Assembly: GCF_030867095.1 (NCBI RefSeq)
Contig: NC_081824.1
Span: forward strand, 241,181,219-241,245,218
Direction of reading: 5' to 3'
From: Alligator mississippiensis
Lineage: Eukaryota; Chordata; Crocodylia; Alligatoridae
DNA: 64,000 bases
Program-made: the position numbers and the translations under genes
The notes under the pieces: generated by a model
Database searches by the model: none
What the model saw: the letters and a program-made list of their open reading frames with translations, nothing else
What the model was told of the DNA's origin: nothing
In this document: positions 55,237 through 64,000 of the stretch, in pieces
Layout of the letters: each line of letters starts with the position of its first letter
Position numbering within the stretch: position 1 is the stretch's first letter

Positions 55237-56440
55237 TGGTTATGATAAATTTAACCACTTAAGGAAAGATACAGACATATTGGGGATGAGAAGCTTCCAA
55301 AATGTTGTGTGAGAGAAAAGGGTGAATGAGTTGGGGTTTGTCTAGTTTAGATGACAAGAGTAAAGGACAACATATGTCTTCATATAAAGTTGACTATTAC
55401 CAAAGGAACAAATCAATTATCCTGCCCTCACTGGATGTAGAGAACAGAAGGTAATCGGGCTACTTTGCAGCATGGGAAACTTGGGTTTAGGAAACTCTTA
55501 TTATAAAAGGATAGCTATACTAGAGTACCTTACGTAGGGGGGATTGTGGAATCCCCTTCATTGGTTAGACAGGTATCTATCAAGCAAAGTCTGAGTAAAC
55601 TTGATCCTGCTTCAGAGCAGAATGATAGATTTGACCCACTGATGCACTTTGAGCAAATACTTCTACAGTTTCCCACAGTCAATTGATACGTATCATTATG
55701 TGTAACCTTTCAAGCACTAGATATAGAGCATGGTGCCTAGGCGCTAACTATGCTTTGGATCCTAGTTTATAAGGATTTTCCTTAGTTAATCAGGACTGAT
55801 ATAATTCTAAAGTGTCAACTCATCTGGCCTTGTGAATCAAGCCTACAAACTGGTCCCACATTTGGGACCAATCAAGCCTGCAAACTGGTCCCAGATCAGT
55901 ATGTGGGGCTGGTCTGGGGTGGGTGTCTTATGTAGTGTGCACCCTGAACTGGCGCATTGTGCTGCTTCCAGTGTATTCACCGACTGCAGTCCTGCATATC
56001 ACATGCAGTATGTGCCGGATCCAGCCACACACAGCACAAGGTGCATAGGGCTGGTGCAGGCTGTGTGCTGCATTTGGCACTCGCACCAGACTAGCCCTGT
56101 GTGGGCCCCGTGCCCTCCCCCTGTGCCAATGCAGCTTTGTTTGCCTACTTGCACTCTGCCATAGCAAGCAGCTGTTTAGCCTACATCTGCTTGTCCTGTT
56201 CCACCACCAGCCTCACTGCAGCCATAGTTTGTTCAACAGGTGCAGACCCCTCCATTGTGATGACAGTAGCAATAGTGGGGCCAGTGGCCATGGGGCACCT
56301 CTCACCACCTCTTTCAGCCTCCATCTTGGGAGTCTCTGTTCCCCAATCTTCTTCTTTCCCCTACCCCATGATCTGTTTTTTGTTCTGTATTTATTTGACA
56401 CTGACAATTTAATCCTCCCCACTTCCTGGATGACACTAGG
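55237..56440. other. No gene seen
   Basis: AT-rich, then moderately GC-rich sequence. A local direct repeat, 'tcaagcctacaaactggtcccaca' and 'tcaagcctgcaaactggtccca', lies at about 55,838-55,891. No domain is found in the frames at 55,832-56,164. Confidence 0.45.
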
Positions 56441-59330
56441 ATGACCTCTAAAAGTGTTGTGCTGTGTTGTTCATCCTCTGAATTTGAAGATCACCATGAC
56501 TTCACTCTGGTTTGGTTTCTGTGAACATGTGAATGGCCAATCAGGCCAATTTGTGCTTTGAACTGTCTATGGCACACTGAACAAGAGATGCCGCTTTGGG
56601 TTGCTTGATCAACAGTGGATATGCTGCTGTTGTGAGATTTGCGCTTCTGCTCTGCCTCAGCAGTTCTCTGCTCACAGATGGTAGTTCCAGAATGGATGAG
56701 GCTTCGCTAGGTGGAACAATCTTGAGTGAGATCTTCCCAAGACTTCGGGTCAGTGTTGAAATGTTTCATGGACAACTTGAGGAAGTCCTTGAAGTGTTTC
56801 TTCTGACCTCCCTGAGAGCATAAAAAAATCTTATTTGGCAGTCATTCATCTAGCATCCTGGTAACATGGCCTGCCCATCTCATCTGTGATTTCATCAACA
56901 GTGTGTGGATGGTTGGAATGCCTGCCTATGTGAGAACCTCAGTGTCTGGGACCTTGTCTTGCTATTTTTATCCTCGTCGGTTTCCTCAGACAGCCCATGT
57001 GAAAGTGGTTCAGCTTCATAGCATGGTGTCTGTACACCGTCCAGGTTTTTGCATGCATACATTGGGACTGGAAACACAGTGGCTTTGTAGACGATCAGTT
57101 TTGTTTTTTGATTGATGCCTCTGTGCTCCTGCACATTTGCGCATAGTCTGCTGAAACTCCTCCATTGCTTGGAGGCTTTGACCATTCACTGTGATGGTAG
57201 GCTTTACATAAGGCTTTCCTGGTGCAGGCTGGTGCATCACATCTCTCTTCTTAGTGTTGATTTAAGTCCAAAGATGTCACAAGCTGAAGAGAAATGGTCT
57301 ATAGTCCACTGCATGTCAGACTCAGATTTGGCATTCAGGGAGCAGTCGTCAGTGAACAGAAGATAATGAACAATCACTTCCTGTAACTTTGTCTTTCCTG
57401 TAGTCTCCTCAAATTGAAGAGCTTGCCATCAGTCCGATATCTGGTGTCAATCCCAGTGTCACAGTCACAAAAGGCATCTGTAAGCATGACTGAGAACACC
57501 ATACAGAAAGGGTTGGGGCCAACACACACAGCCCTGCTTGACTCCGGATGAACTCCATCCACATTCATCTTACTGGAAGAACGGTATCTGAGAGTACTGA
57601 AGATGCTGAAGTCATTGCAAGACCGTTGACAAAACTCTTTGAGAATTTGTGGTGCTCAGGAGAGGTTCCAGAAGACTGGAAGAGGGCCAATGCTGTGCCC
57701 ATCTTCAAGAAGGGGGAGAGAGGACCAAGGGAGCTACAGGACGATCAGCCTGACCTCAGTCTCAGGAAAAATCCTCAATTTCTCAAGGAGTCTGAGACGT
57801 ATGCAATAAGCTAATAGAGAGCAAAATTCTGAATGCCAGCCAGCAGTTTTGTCATGGGTAGGTCATGTCTGACTAATCTCATGTCCTATGACCAGGTTAC
57901 TCACCATCTGGATAAGGGAAATGAGGTCGATGTCATTTACTTGAACTTTAGGAAGACCTTTGACTTGGTGTCCCATGAGACTCTCAAGGTAAAACTAAGG
58001 GATTATGGGCTCAATGATTCAGCGGTCAGATGGGTGGGAAACTGGCTGCGGGGTTGGACCCAGAGACTGTTAATAGACAGATCTGTGTCGACCTGGTGCA
58101 AGGTAGTCAGTGGGGTCTCTCAGGGTTCTGTACTTGGACCAGTGCTTTTCAACACCATCAGTAATCTGGATGTGGGACTGAAAAGTACACTGACAAAGTT
58201 TGCTCATGACACTAAGCTGTGGGGAAGTGCAGCCACTCCTCAGGGTAGGCTAATGATCCAGGAGGACCTAGACAGATTAGTTAGATGCATGGATCAGAAC
58301 CAGATGCTATTCAACACTGAGAAGTAAAGTGTTCCATCTGGGGAGGAAAAAATTGCAACAAACTTAAAGGCTTGGTGGTGCTACTCTAGCTAGTACCACG
58401 TCCGAAAGGGACCTGGGGGTCATAATTGACCATAAAATGAATATGAGCCACCAGTGTGATGCTGCAGTTAGCAGAACAAACAATATGCTGGCAAGCATCA
58501 AGTGATGCATCTCAAGCAAAACTAAGGAAGTTATTCTCCCGCTCTACTTGGCATTGGTGAGGCCACAGCTGGAGTACTGCATCCAGTTCTGGGCTCCACA
58601 CTTCAAGAAGGATGTGGACAAGCTTGAGAGTCCAGAGAAGAGCCACTCATGATTTAGAGACTTGAAGAGTAAGCCATACAAGGAAAGGCCGACAGACATG
58701 GGACTGTGCAGCCTAGAAAAGAGAAGACTTTGGGGGGACTTGGTGGTAGCTTACAAATATATGAGGGGTGAGCATCAGAGGCTAGGCAAACAAGTATTTG
58801 TCAAAGCTCCCTAGGGGAAAACCAGGAACAACGGTCATAAACTCCTAGAAGAAGGTTTCATACTGGATACAAGAAAAAACTTCTTCATGTGTGACCAGAC
58901 TCCCAGCAGGGGTGGTGCAGACACCTACCCTGGAGATCTTCAAAAGGAGACTGGATGCACACCTTGCTGGGGTTATTTGACCCCAGCAGTCTTTCCTGCC
59001 CAGGGCAGGGAGGGCTGGACCTGATGATCTCACAAAGTCCCAGTCCTAAACTTGTGTGACTCTGTGACTCCACTGGTGACTGGGAATGGTTCAGATGACT
59101 TGCTGTTATCCACAACATGAGCAAGCATGCCATCATAGAATTGATGAACCGTTGTGATGAATTTCTCTGGGCAATAGAATTTTGCCATGATCTTCCAAAG
59201 GCCCTTCTGACTGACTGTTTCAAATGTGTTTGTCAGGTCAATGAAAATGATGGAGTTCTGTTCCTGGCATTTCTCCTGAAGTTGACAAGTGTTAGGCAAA
59301 CTTTATCAGTAATGCTGTGTGCCCTTCATA
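56441..59330 (-). pseudogene. Minus-strand LINE relic split by a CR1 insertion
   Basis: Read on the minus strand, 59,299-59,072 gives CQLQEKCQEQN, IFIDLTNTFETVSQKGLWKI and GMLAHVVDNSKSSEPFPVTS. After the CR1 insertion, 57,539 onward gives the RT region with PTLF.MVFSVMLTDAF, a YRTDGKLFNLRRLQ segment, a box equivalent (TDDCSLNA), then KASKQWRSFSRLCANVQEHR and the degraded 3' end near 56,450. It is the family seen on the plus strand at 51.8-53.9 kb. The join at 57,539/59,072 restores the order of motifs exactly. Confidence 0.85.
57546..59065 (+). mobile_element. CR1 3' half inserted in the minus-strand LINE
   Basis: Plus strand. Coding relic with CSGEVPEDWKRANAVPIFKK, then SSFVMGRSCLTNLMSYDQVT, VDVIYLNFRKTFDLVSHETL and GVSQGSVLGPVLFNT; the catalytic box reads KFAHDTKLWG (FADD expected). 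It continues with the tail 'ggcattggtgaggccacagctggagtactgcat' and ends in a CR1 3' UTR with a '(tgtgactc)' type tail. The six bases gactcc occur at 57,540-57,545 and 59,066-59,071, a short duplication of LINE target sequence. Truncated at 5', with frameshifts. Confidence 0.88.
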
Positions 59331-59406
59331 GGTTATTACCCCAAACAGAAATGTTCATAAAAAGCTTATAGATGTTTTCAAAATGTAATTGTACTATGAA
59401 ATATTC

Positions 59407-60283
59407 TAGAGGTGCACCAATCCATCAGTCCATATTGTATTAGCACTGATGAAAAGGAAAATTGACATTATTGGCAATCAACTTTTTTTTTTTTTTGTCT
59501 GATGTGGCTGATAATGTCACTGATAAATGCTGTGTGCTTGGCGATCAGTGTCTGGCTGGTAAGTCTGGGGGGAAAGGACAGGGGGAAGGAACGGGAGTGG
59601 GCAGGAGATGGAGGCTGCAGATCAAGGCCCTTGTGGTGAGGGAGGGAGTGGGACTGCGGCAGTGGCAAGCAGCTTGTCCAGCGGGGCAACCCCCACTGCT
59701 TCACACACCCCCAGGGGAGGCATGGGGGGCTTGTGTCCCCCAGATTTGTGTGCAGGGCAACAACGGGCTGGGGTCAGCACTAGGTTCTCAGTGTGAGGGG
59801 CTGGGGCTACGCTTGGCTTGGGTGGCGGTGGCACTGAGAAGGGGTCTGCGGGGCCCGTAGCGCCCCCTCCCAGCACTGCCACTACCCGCCCTAAGTGTAG
59901 CCCCAGCTCAACCCTCCCACCGGGAAGAGCCTGGCATTGCCCTTGGCTCCAGCCCACCCTCACCCTGTGCACAGATCTGGGGATACATGCTCCCTTTGCC
60001 TCTCCCAGGGGTGTGCGCAGCAGCAGGAGCCACTCCTTCCACCGCCCCCCGCCCCACCCCGGACAAGCCTGCCCCAGCTTCGCTCCCTCCCTCACCACAG
60101 GGGCACCCCATGTTGCTCTACCCTCCTCCCACCCCTTCCCCCCTCCCCCCCACCAACAGACTTACCAGCTGCTCTACAAGCTGTCAGGCTGCATATTGCC
60201 AATCAGATCGGTATTGGCCTATATGGCTTGCTAATAATTGGCCATTGGTATCAGCCCAAAAAATCTTCATTGGTTCACCCTTA
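59407..60283. mobile_element. Non-autonomous hAT element, family B, exact target duplication
   Basis: The ends are TAGAGGTGCACCAATCC and CATTGGTTCACCCTTA. Both flanks are aaatattc (59,399-59,406 and 60,284-60,291), identical. The interior shares blocks with the 54.2 kb copy, including 'gctggtaagtctgg' and 'agacttaccagctg', and a T13 run near 59,485. No transposase. Confidence 0.93.
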
Positions 60284-60291
60284 AAATATTC

Positions 60292-60489
60292 AGTTCTTCC
60301 TTGGGAGATAGTTTTAGAAATAGTTCAGAGTAAAATAATGAATTCAAAAGTTTATTTTTCCAGACAGAAAAAACATACTAGGGCAGTGAGATTCAACCAT
60401 GTGGGCCAGATGAATGTTGCGGGGTCTGTCTGCATGCCAGGATCTGACCCAGAGCTGTCTGCATGTTCAGAGCTCCAGTATGGTACTGG
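60292..60489. other. No feature seen
   Basis: Short flank between the hAT duplication and the CR1 endonuclease fragment. Confidence 0.4.
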
Positions 60490-61590
60490 AGATAGGTCAG
60501 TTGAAAGCCTTTTGGTTAGGGTCAGAAGGGAGAGCAACAACGGTTGATGTCATGGTGGGGGGGTCTACTGTAGATCATCAGACCAGGAGGAAATAGCAGA
60601 TGAGGTTTTTTTTAAACAGTTAGTAGAAGTTTCCCAATCACAGGCCCTGGTTCTCATGGGGGACTTCAATCACCCTGACATCTGCTCGGAGAGCAATACA
60701 GCAGTGTGCAGATAATCCAGGAAGCTTTTGGAGAGTGTTGGGGACAATTTCCTTGTGCAAGTGCTGGAGCAGCCAACTAGGGGCCATCCTCTTCTTGACC
60801 TGCTGCTTATAAAAAAGGAATTGGTGGGGAATGTACTAGCAGATGGCAACTTGGGCAGCAGTGACCATGAGATTATTTGAGTTCAGCATCTTGAGGAAAG
60901 GAGAGCACCAGAGTAAGGATCCTGAACTTCAGAAAAGCAGACTTGGACTTGGGGAACTGATTGGCAGGATCCCCTTGGAAGTCAGCCTGAAGGGGAGAGG
61001 AATCCAAGAGACTACTGTACTTTAAAGTTCAGGCCGTACTTTAAAGAAACCTTACTGAGAGTGCAGGAACAACCGTCCCAATGTGCAGGAAGACAAGCAA
61101 GTATGTCTTGGCTTAGCAGAGAATTTTTCAGTAAACTAAATCACAAAAAGGAACCTTATAAGAAGTGGAAACTTGGACAAACAGCTAGGAAGCAGTATAA
61201 GAGTGTTGCTTAGGCATGAAGGGATGAAGTCAAGAGGGCCAAAGTGCAATTGTAATTGCAGCTAGCAAGGGACATGAAAAGGTAACAAGGAGGTTTTTTA
61301 CAAGTGTGTCAGTAACAAGAGGATCAGAGAGGGTATGGGTTTCTTACTGAATGGGGGAAGCAACATAGTGACAGAGGATGCAGAAAAAGCTGAAGTACTC
61401 AATGCCTTTTTCACTCCTGTTTTTACTGGCAAGGTCACCTCAGACTACTGCACCTGGCAAAAAAGTTTGGGGAGGAGGTGAGCAGCCAGCTGTGGCAAAA
61501 GAACAGGTTAGGGACAGTTTAGAAAAGCTGCTCTGATTAAAGCACCTCCCTGCCACTTCCAGAGGACATGCATAAATGTCCATTAGCAAT
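60490..61590 (+). mobile_element. CR1 ORF2 endonuclease-region fragment
   Basis: Plus strand. The reading gives DEVFFKQLVEVSQSQ, ALVLMGDFNHPDIC (endonuclease GDxN block), LLDLLL and GNLGSSDHEII (the SDH block), then linker sequence equivalent to 21.0-21.5 kb of the intact copy, such as KKWKLGQTARKQYKSV. Several stops and shifts. The RT part and 3' end are missing, which is unusual for CR1 because most copies lose the 5' end; a later deletion or rearrangement is likely. Confidence 0.8.
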
Positions 61591-61732
61591 ATAGGACAGA
61601 ACATAGTGGCTTCTCATTGTTAAAGAAAGTTTGTGTTTGAGCTGTATTGAGTAGGAGCTACCTGCCACCACTCTTCAATCAAACACTGAGTTTCCTGTTA
61701 TCTCTTTCATAACCATGTTACACTGTGCATAT
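61591..61732. other. Short flank, no feature
   Basis: AT-rich flank with no recognisable feature before the family A hAT terminus. Confidence 0.4.
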
Positions 61733-62560
61733 CAGAAGGGTGGGCAAAATAGGGCCTGCAGGCTGGATCTGGCCCACCAGGCCATTTTATCTGGCCTGTG
61801 GGGCTCCTGAAAAATTTAGAAAACTTAATATTTTTCTGTTCTTGGCTGCTTGTCAAAGATGATGGGAGACGGGGGCAGTAGGACCCAGGGGAAGCTGGTA
61901 GCAGGACCCAGCAGCAAGGCCAGCCCTGCCTGGGGCTGTTCCTGGCTCCGTCTGCTGGAGAAGGAAACTCAGATAAGAATGCAGGGAGGGATGAAGGGGG
62001 GCAGGGGAGGACTGTGGATGATCATCCCAGTCCTCAGGGCTGGGCCAGGCTGGCTCCTGCTGAGTCCTTCAGTTGTGGCCATGCAGCCAGGAGCCATGAA
62101 GTGCTGGAGCAGCAGGCAACAAAATGGGGAAGTGGCAGCTACAAGCTGGGGGGAGGAGGAGTGGCAGCAAGTGGGCGTGCGAGAGCACAGCGACAGCTGG
62201 GCAGGAGCCCAGGGCCTGGGCTGGTGTGCTGGGAACAGCACCAGTGGGGCCCAGATTGGGGTGGCAGGAGTGCAGGACCCCTGCCCCTTCTCCAGCACAG
62301 TTGATGCTAGACCCCGCACCCCTGCCGCCCTGCTCTGGGCTCTGCTGGCACTGGCCCCAGGACACCAGTCTGATCCCTGTGCTCCTAACCAGCTACTGCT
62401 ATGCTTCCATGCAGCTGCTCGCTGCCCCTCCCCAATACCTGTAGCTGCCATTTCCTTGCCTTTCTGCCCGATGCCAGCTGCTTGTGCACCACGTGGCTCC
62501 CAGCTGCATCACAAAACAACAGGAGCACAGGGCCCACGCTGATACCCTGGAGCCAGGATC
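61733..62560. mobile_element. Family A hAT element, right end missing
   Basis: The left terminus cagaagggtgggcaaaat is followed by 'ctggatctggcccaccaggccattttatctggcc', the family A signature. The interior resembles the 26.4-27.1 kb part of the copy at 24,886-27,195, including 'tgtcaaagatgatgggag' and 'cagctgggcaggagcccagggcc'. The right terminus is not found before the GT repeat starts, so the repeat has replaced it or the element is truncated. Confidence 0.75.
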
Positions 62561-63051
62561 AGGAAGTGTGTGTGTGTGTGTGCAGGAAACAAGGTCTTTT
62601 GTGTGTGTGTGTGCAAGAGAGAGACTGTGTGTGTGCGTGCGTGTGCAGGAAAAGGGTGTGTGCATGCATGTGTGCAGGAAAGGGATAGTGTGTGTGCATG
62701 TGCAGGAAAGAAGGGACCTTGTGTGCATGTGCAGGAAACAGGATAGTGTGTGTGCATGTGCAGGAAAGAAGGGACCGTGTGTGCATGTGCAGGAAACAGG
62801 ATAGTGTGTGTGCATGTGCAGGAAAGAAGGGACTGTGTGTGTGCGTGTGCAGGAAAGTGCGTGTGCAGGAAAGGAGTGTGTGCTGGAAAGAAGGGAGTGT
62901 GCACGCGCATGTGCAGGACGAGATTGTGTGCGCGTTTGCAGGAAACAGGATTGTGTATGTGCATGAAAGAAGGGAGTGTGTGTGTGTGTGTGTGTGTGCG
63001 TGTGTGTGCAGGAAGGAAGGGATTTTGTGTGCGTGTCTTCAGGAAAGAAGG

Positions 63052-63087
<36 letters not shown>

Positions 63088-64000
63088 GAAGGAAGTGTGC
63101 GCACGTGCAGAAAAGGGAGGGCATGCGCACGTGCAGGAAAGGAGTATGCATGAGTGTGTGAAAAAGGGAGTGTGCGTGTGCAGGAAAGGGAGTGTGTTCA
63201 TGTGCGTGTGCAGGAAACAAGGGATTGTGTGTGTGTGTATGCAGGAAATAAGGGAACGAGCACATGTGTGCAGGAAAGGGAGTGTATGCGCGTATGCGCA
63301 GGACAGAAGATAGTTTGTGCGCACATGTGCAAGACAAGGGACTGTCAAGGGATTGTGTGTGCAGGAAGGAAGGGATTGTGTGTGTGTGTATGTGCAGGAG
63401 AGAAAGGAGTGAGTGTGTGTGTGTGTGTGTGCAGGAAGGGAGTGTGCGCACGTGCAGAAAAGGGAGGGCATGCGCACACGTGCAGGAAAGGAGTATGCAT
63501 GAGTGTGTGAAAAAGGGAGTGTGTGCGTGTGCAGGAAAGGGAGTGTGTTCATGTGCGTGTGCAGGAAACGGATTGTGTGTGTGTGTATGCAGGAAATAAG
63601 GGAACGAGCACATGTGTGCAGGAAAGGGAGTGTATGCGCGTATGCGCAGGACAGAAGATAGTTTGTGCACACATGTGCAAGACAAGGGACTGTCAAGGGA
63701 TTGTGTGTGCAGGAAGGAAGGGATTGTGTGTGTGTGCATGTGCAGGAGAGAAAGGAGTGAGTGTGTGTGTGCAGGAAGGGAGTGTGCGCACGTGCAGAAG
63801 AGGGAGGGCATGCGCACACGTGCAGGAAAGGAGTATGCATGAGTGTGTGAAAAAGGGAGTGTGTGTGTGTGCAGGAAAGGGAGTGTGTTCATGTGCGTGT
63901 GCAGGAAACAAGGGATTGTGTGTGTGTGTGTATGCAGGAAATAAGGGAACGAGCACATGTGTGCAGGAAAGGGAGTGTATGCGCGTATGCGCAGGACAGA
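62561..64000. repeat. GT-rich minisatellite with higher-order repeat
   Basis: The sequence is built from variants of a unit of about 20-35 bases, 'gtgtgtgtgcatgtgcaggaaa(gaaggga)'. From about 63,050 a higher-order period appears: the word agtgtgcgcacgtgcag occurs at 63,094, 63,441 and 63,781 (spacing 347 and 340), each followed by 'gggagggcatgcgcac', then 'gagtatgcatgagtgtgtgaaaaagggag'. The array runs out of the window. Very long His/Thr-rich and Cys/Val-rich open frames on both strands are a by-product of the repeat. Confidence 0.93.

Noticed and set aside
62399..63958. 519-codon minus-strand open frame rich in His and Thr, plus overlapping frames
   Set aside because: It translates the complement of a GT/CA minisatellite. 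The protein is the repeat written as HTHTH and similar, with no domain, and every frame is open because the repeat lacks stop words.
62561..64000. CRISPR-like regular array
   Set aside because: The periodic units are simple GT-rich minisatellite variants without unique spacers, in a vertebrate genome.

Overview
The window looks like nuclear DNA from a non-avian sauropsid, most likely a crocodilian or turtle. The evidence is one vertebrate gene with multi-kilobase introns, a nearly full-length CR1 LINE plus many CR1 fragments, several hAT-type non-autonomous DNA transposon families, an old Gypsy element, Penelope-like insertions and long GT microsatellites. I cannot name the species, and crocodilian over turtle is only a weak preference. 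No bacterial features, CRISPR arrays or viral genomes were seen.

Layout. From 1 to 4.3 kb is repeat-rich sequence upstream of, or in the first intron of, the gene. From 4,333 to 10,777 on the plus strand lie coding exons 2 to 5 of NAA50 (N-alpha-acetyltransferase 50). The exon with the start codon is not in the window. A long 3' UTR follows, ending probably near 14.47 kb. A hAT element (6,640-7,931) sits in intron 3. From 14.5 to 17 kb is mostly featureless. At 18.6-23.15 kb lies a young CR1 whose two ORFs each carry one frameshift, the ORF2 one at a G11 run. At 24.9-27.2 kb lies a hAT element containing a giant inverted repeat.

From 27.8 to 41.1 kb is a nest of insertions. A minus-strand Gypsy element (3' LTR 31,790-34,964, then integrase, RNase H and RT relics up to about 41.1 kb) has been hit by hAT elements, a CR1 piece and a solo LTR; the solo LTR was itself hit by a hAT element. 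At 43,480-44,332 and 50,759-51,107 are two Penelope-like insertions with inverted arms. A CpG island with a candidate promoter and first exon (44.5-45.3 kb, exon ending at 45,173), followed by a possible further exon at 50,198-50,301, probably marks the start of the next plus-strand gene. By mammalian gene order USF3 is the first guess, but no diagnostic coding exon was seen.

From 51.8 to 61.6 kb are LINE remains on both strands, including a minus-strand LINE split by a plus-strand CR1 with a 6-bp duplication, and two more hAT elements. The window ends in a GT-rich minisatellite with a higher-order repeat of about 340-347 bp.

The only cellular gene identified with confidence is NAA50, an essential co- and post-translational acetyltransferase. 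Almost everything else is transposable-element archaeology. Its value lies in target-site duplications read directly from the sequence, which date insertions relative to one another, and in two structured elements: a Penelope-type terminal repeat with a hammerhead-like core, and a fold-back with arms of about 700 bp.
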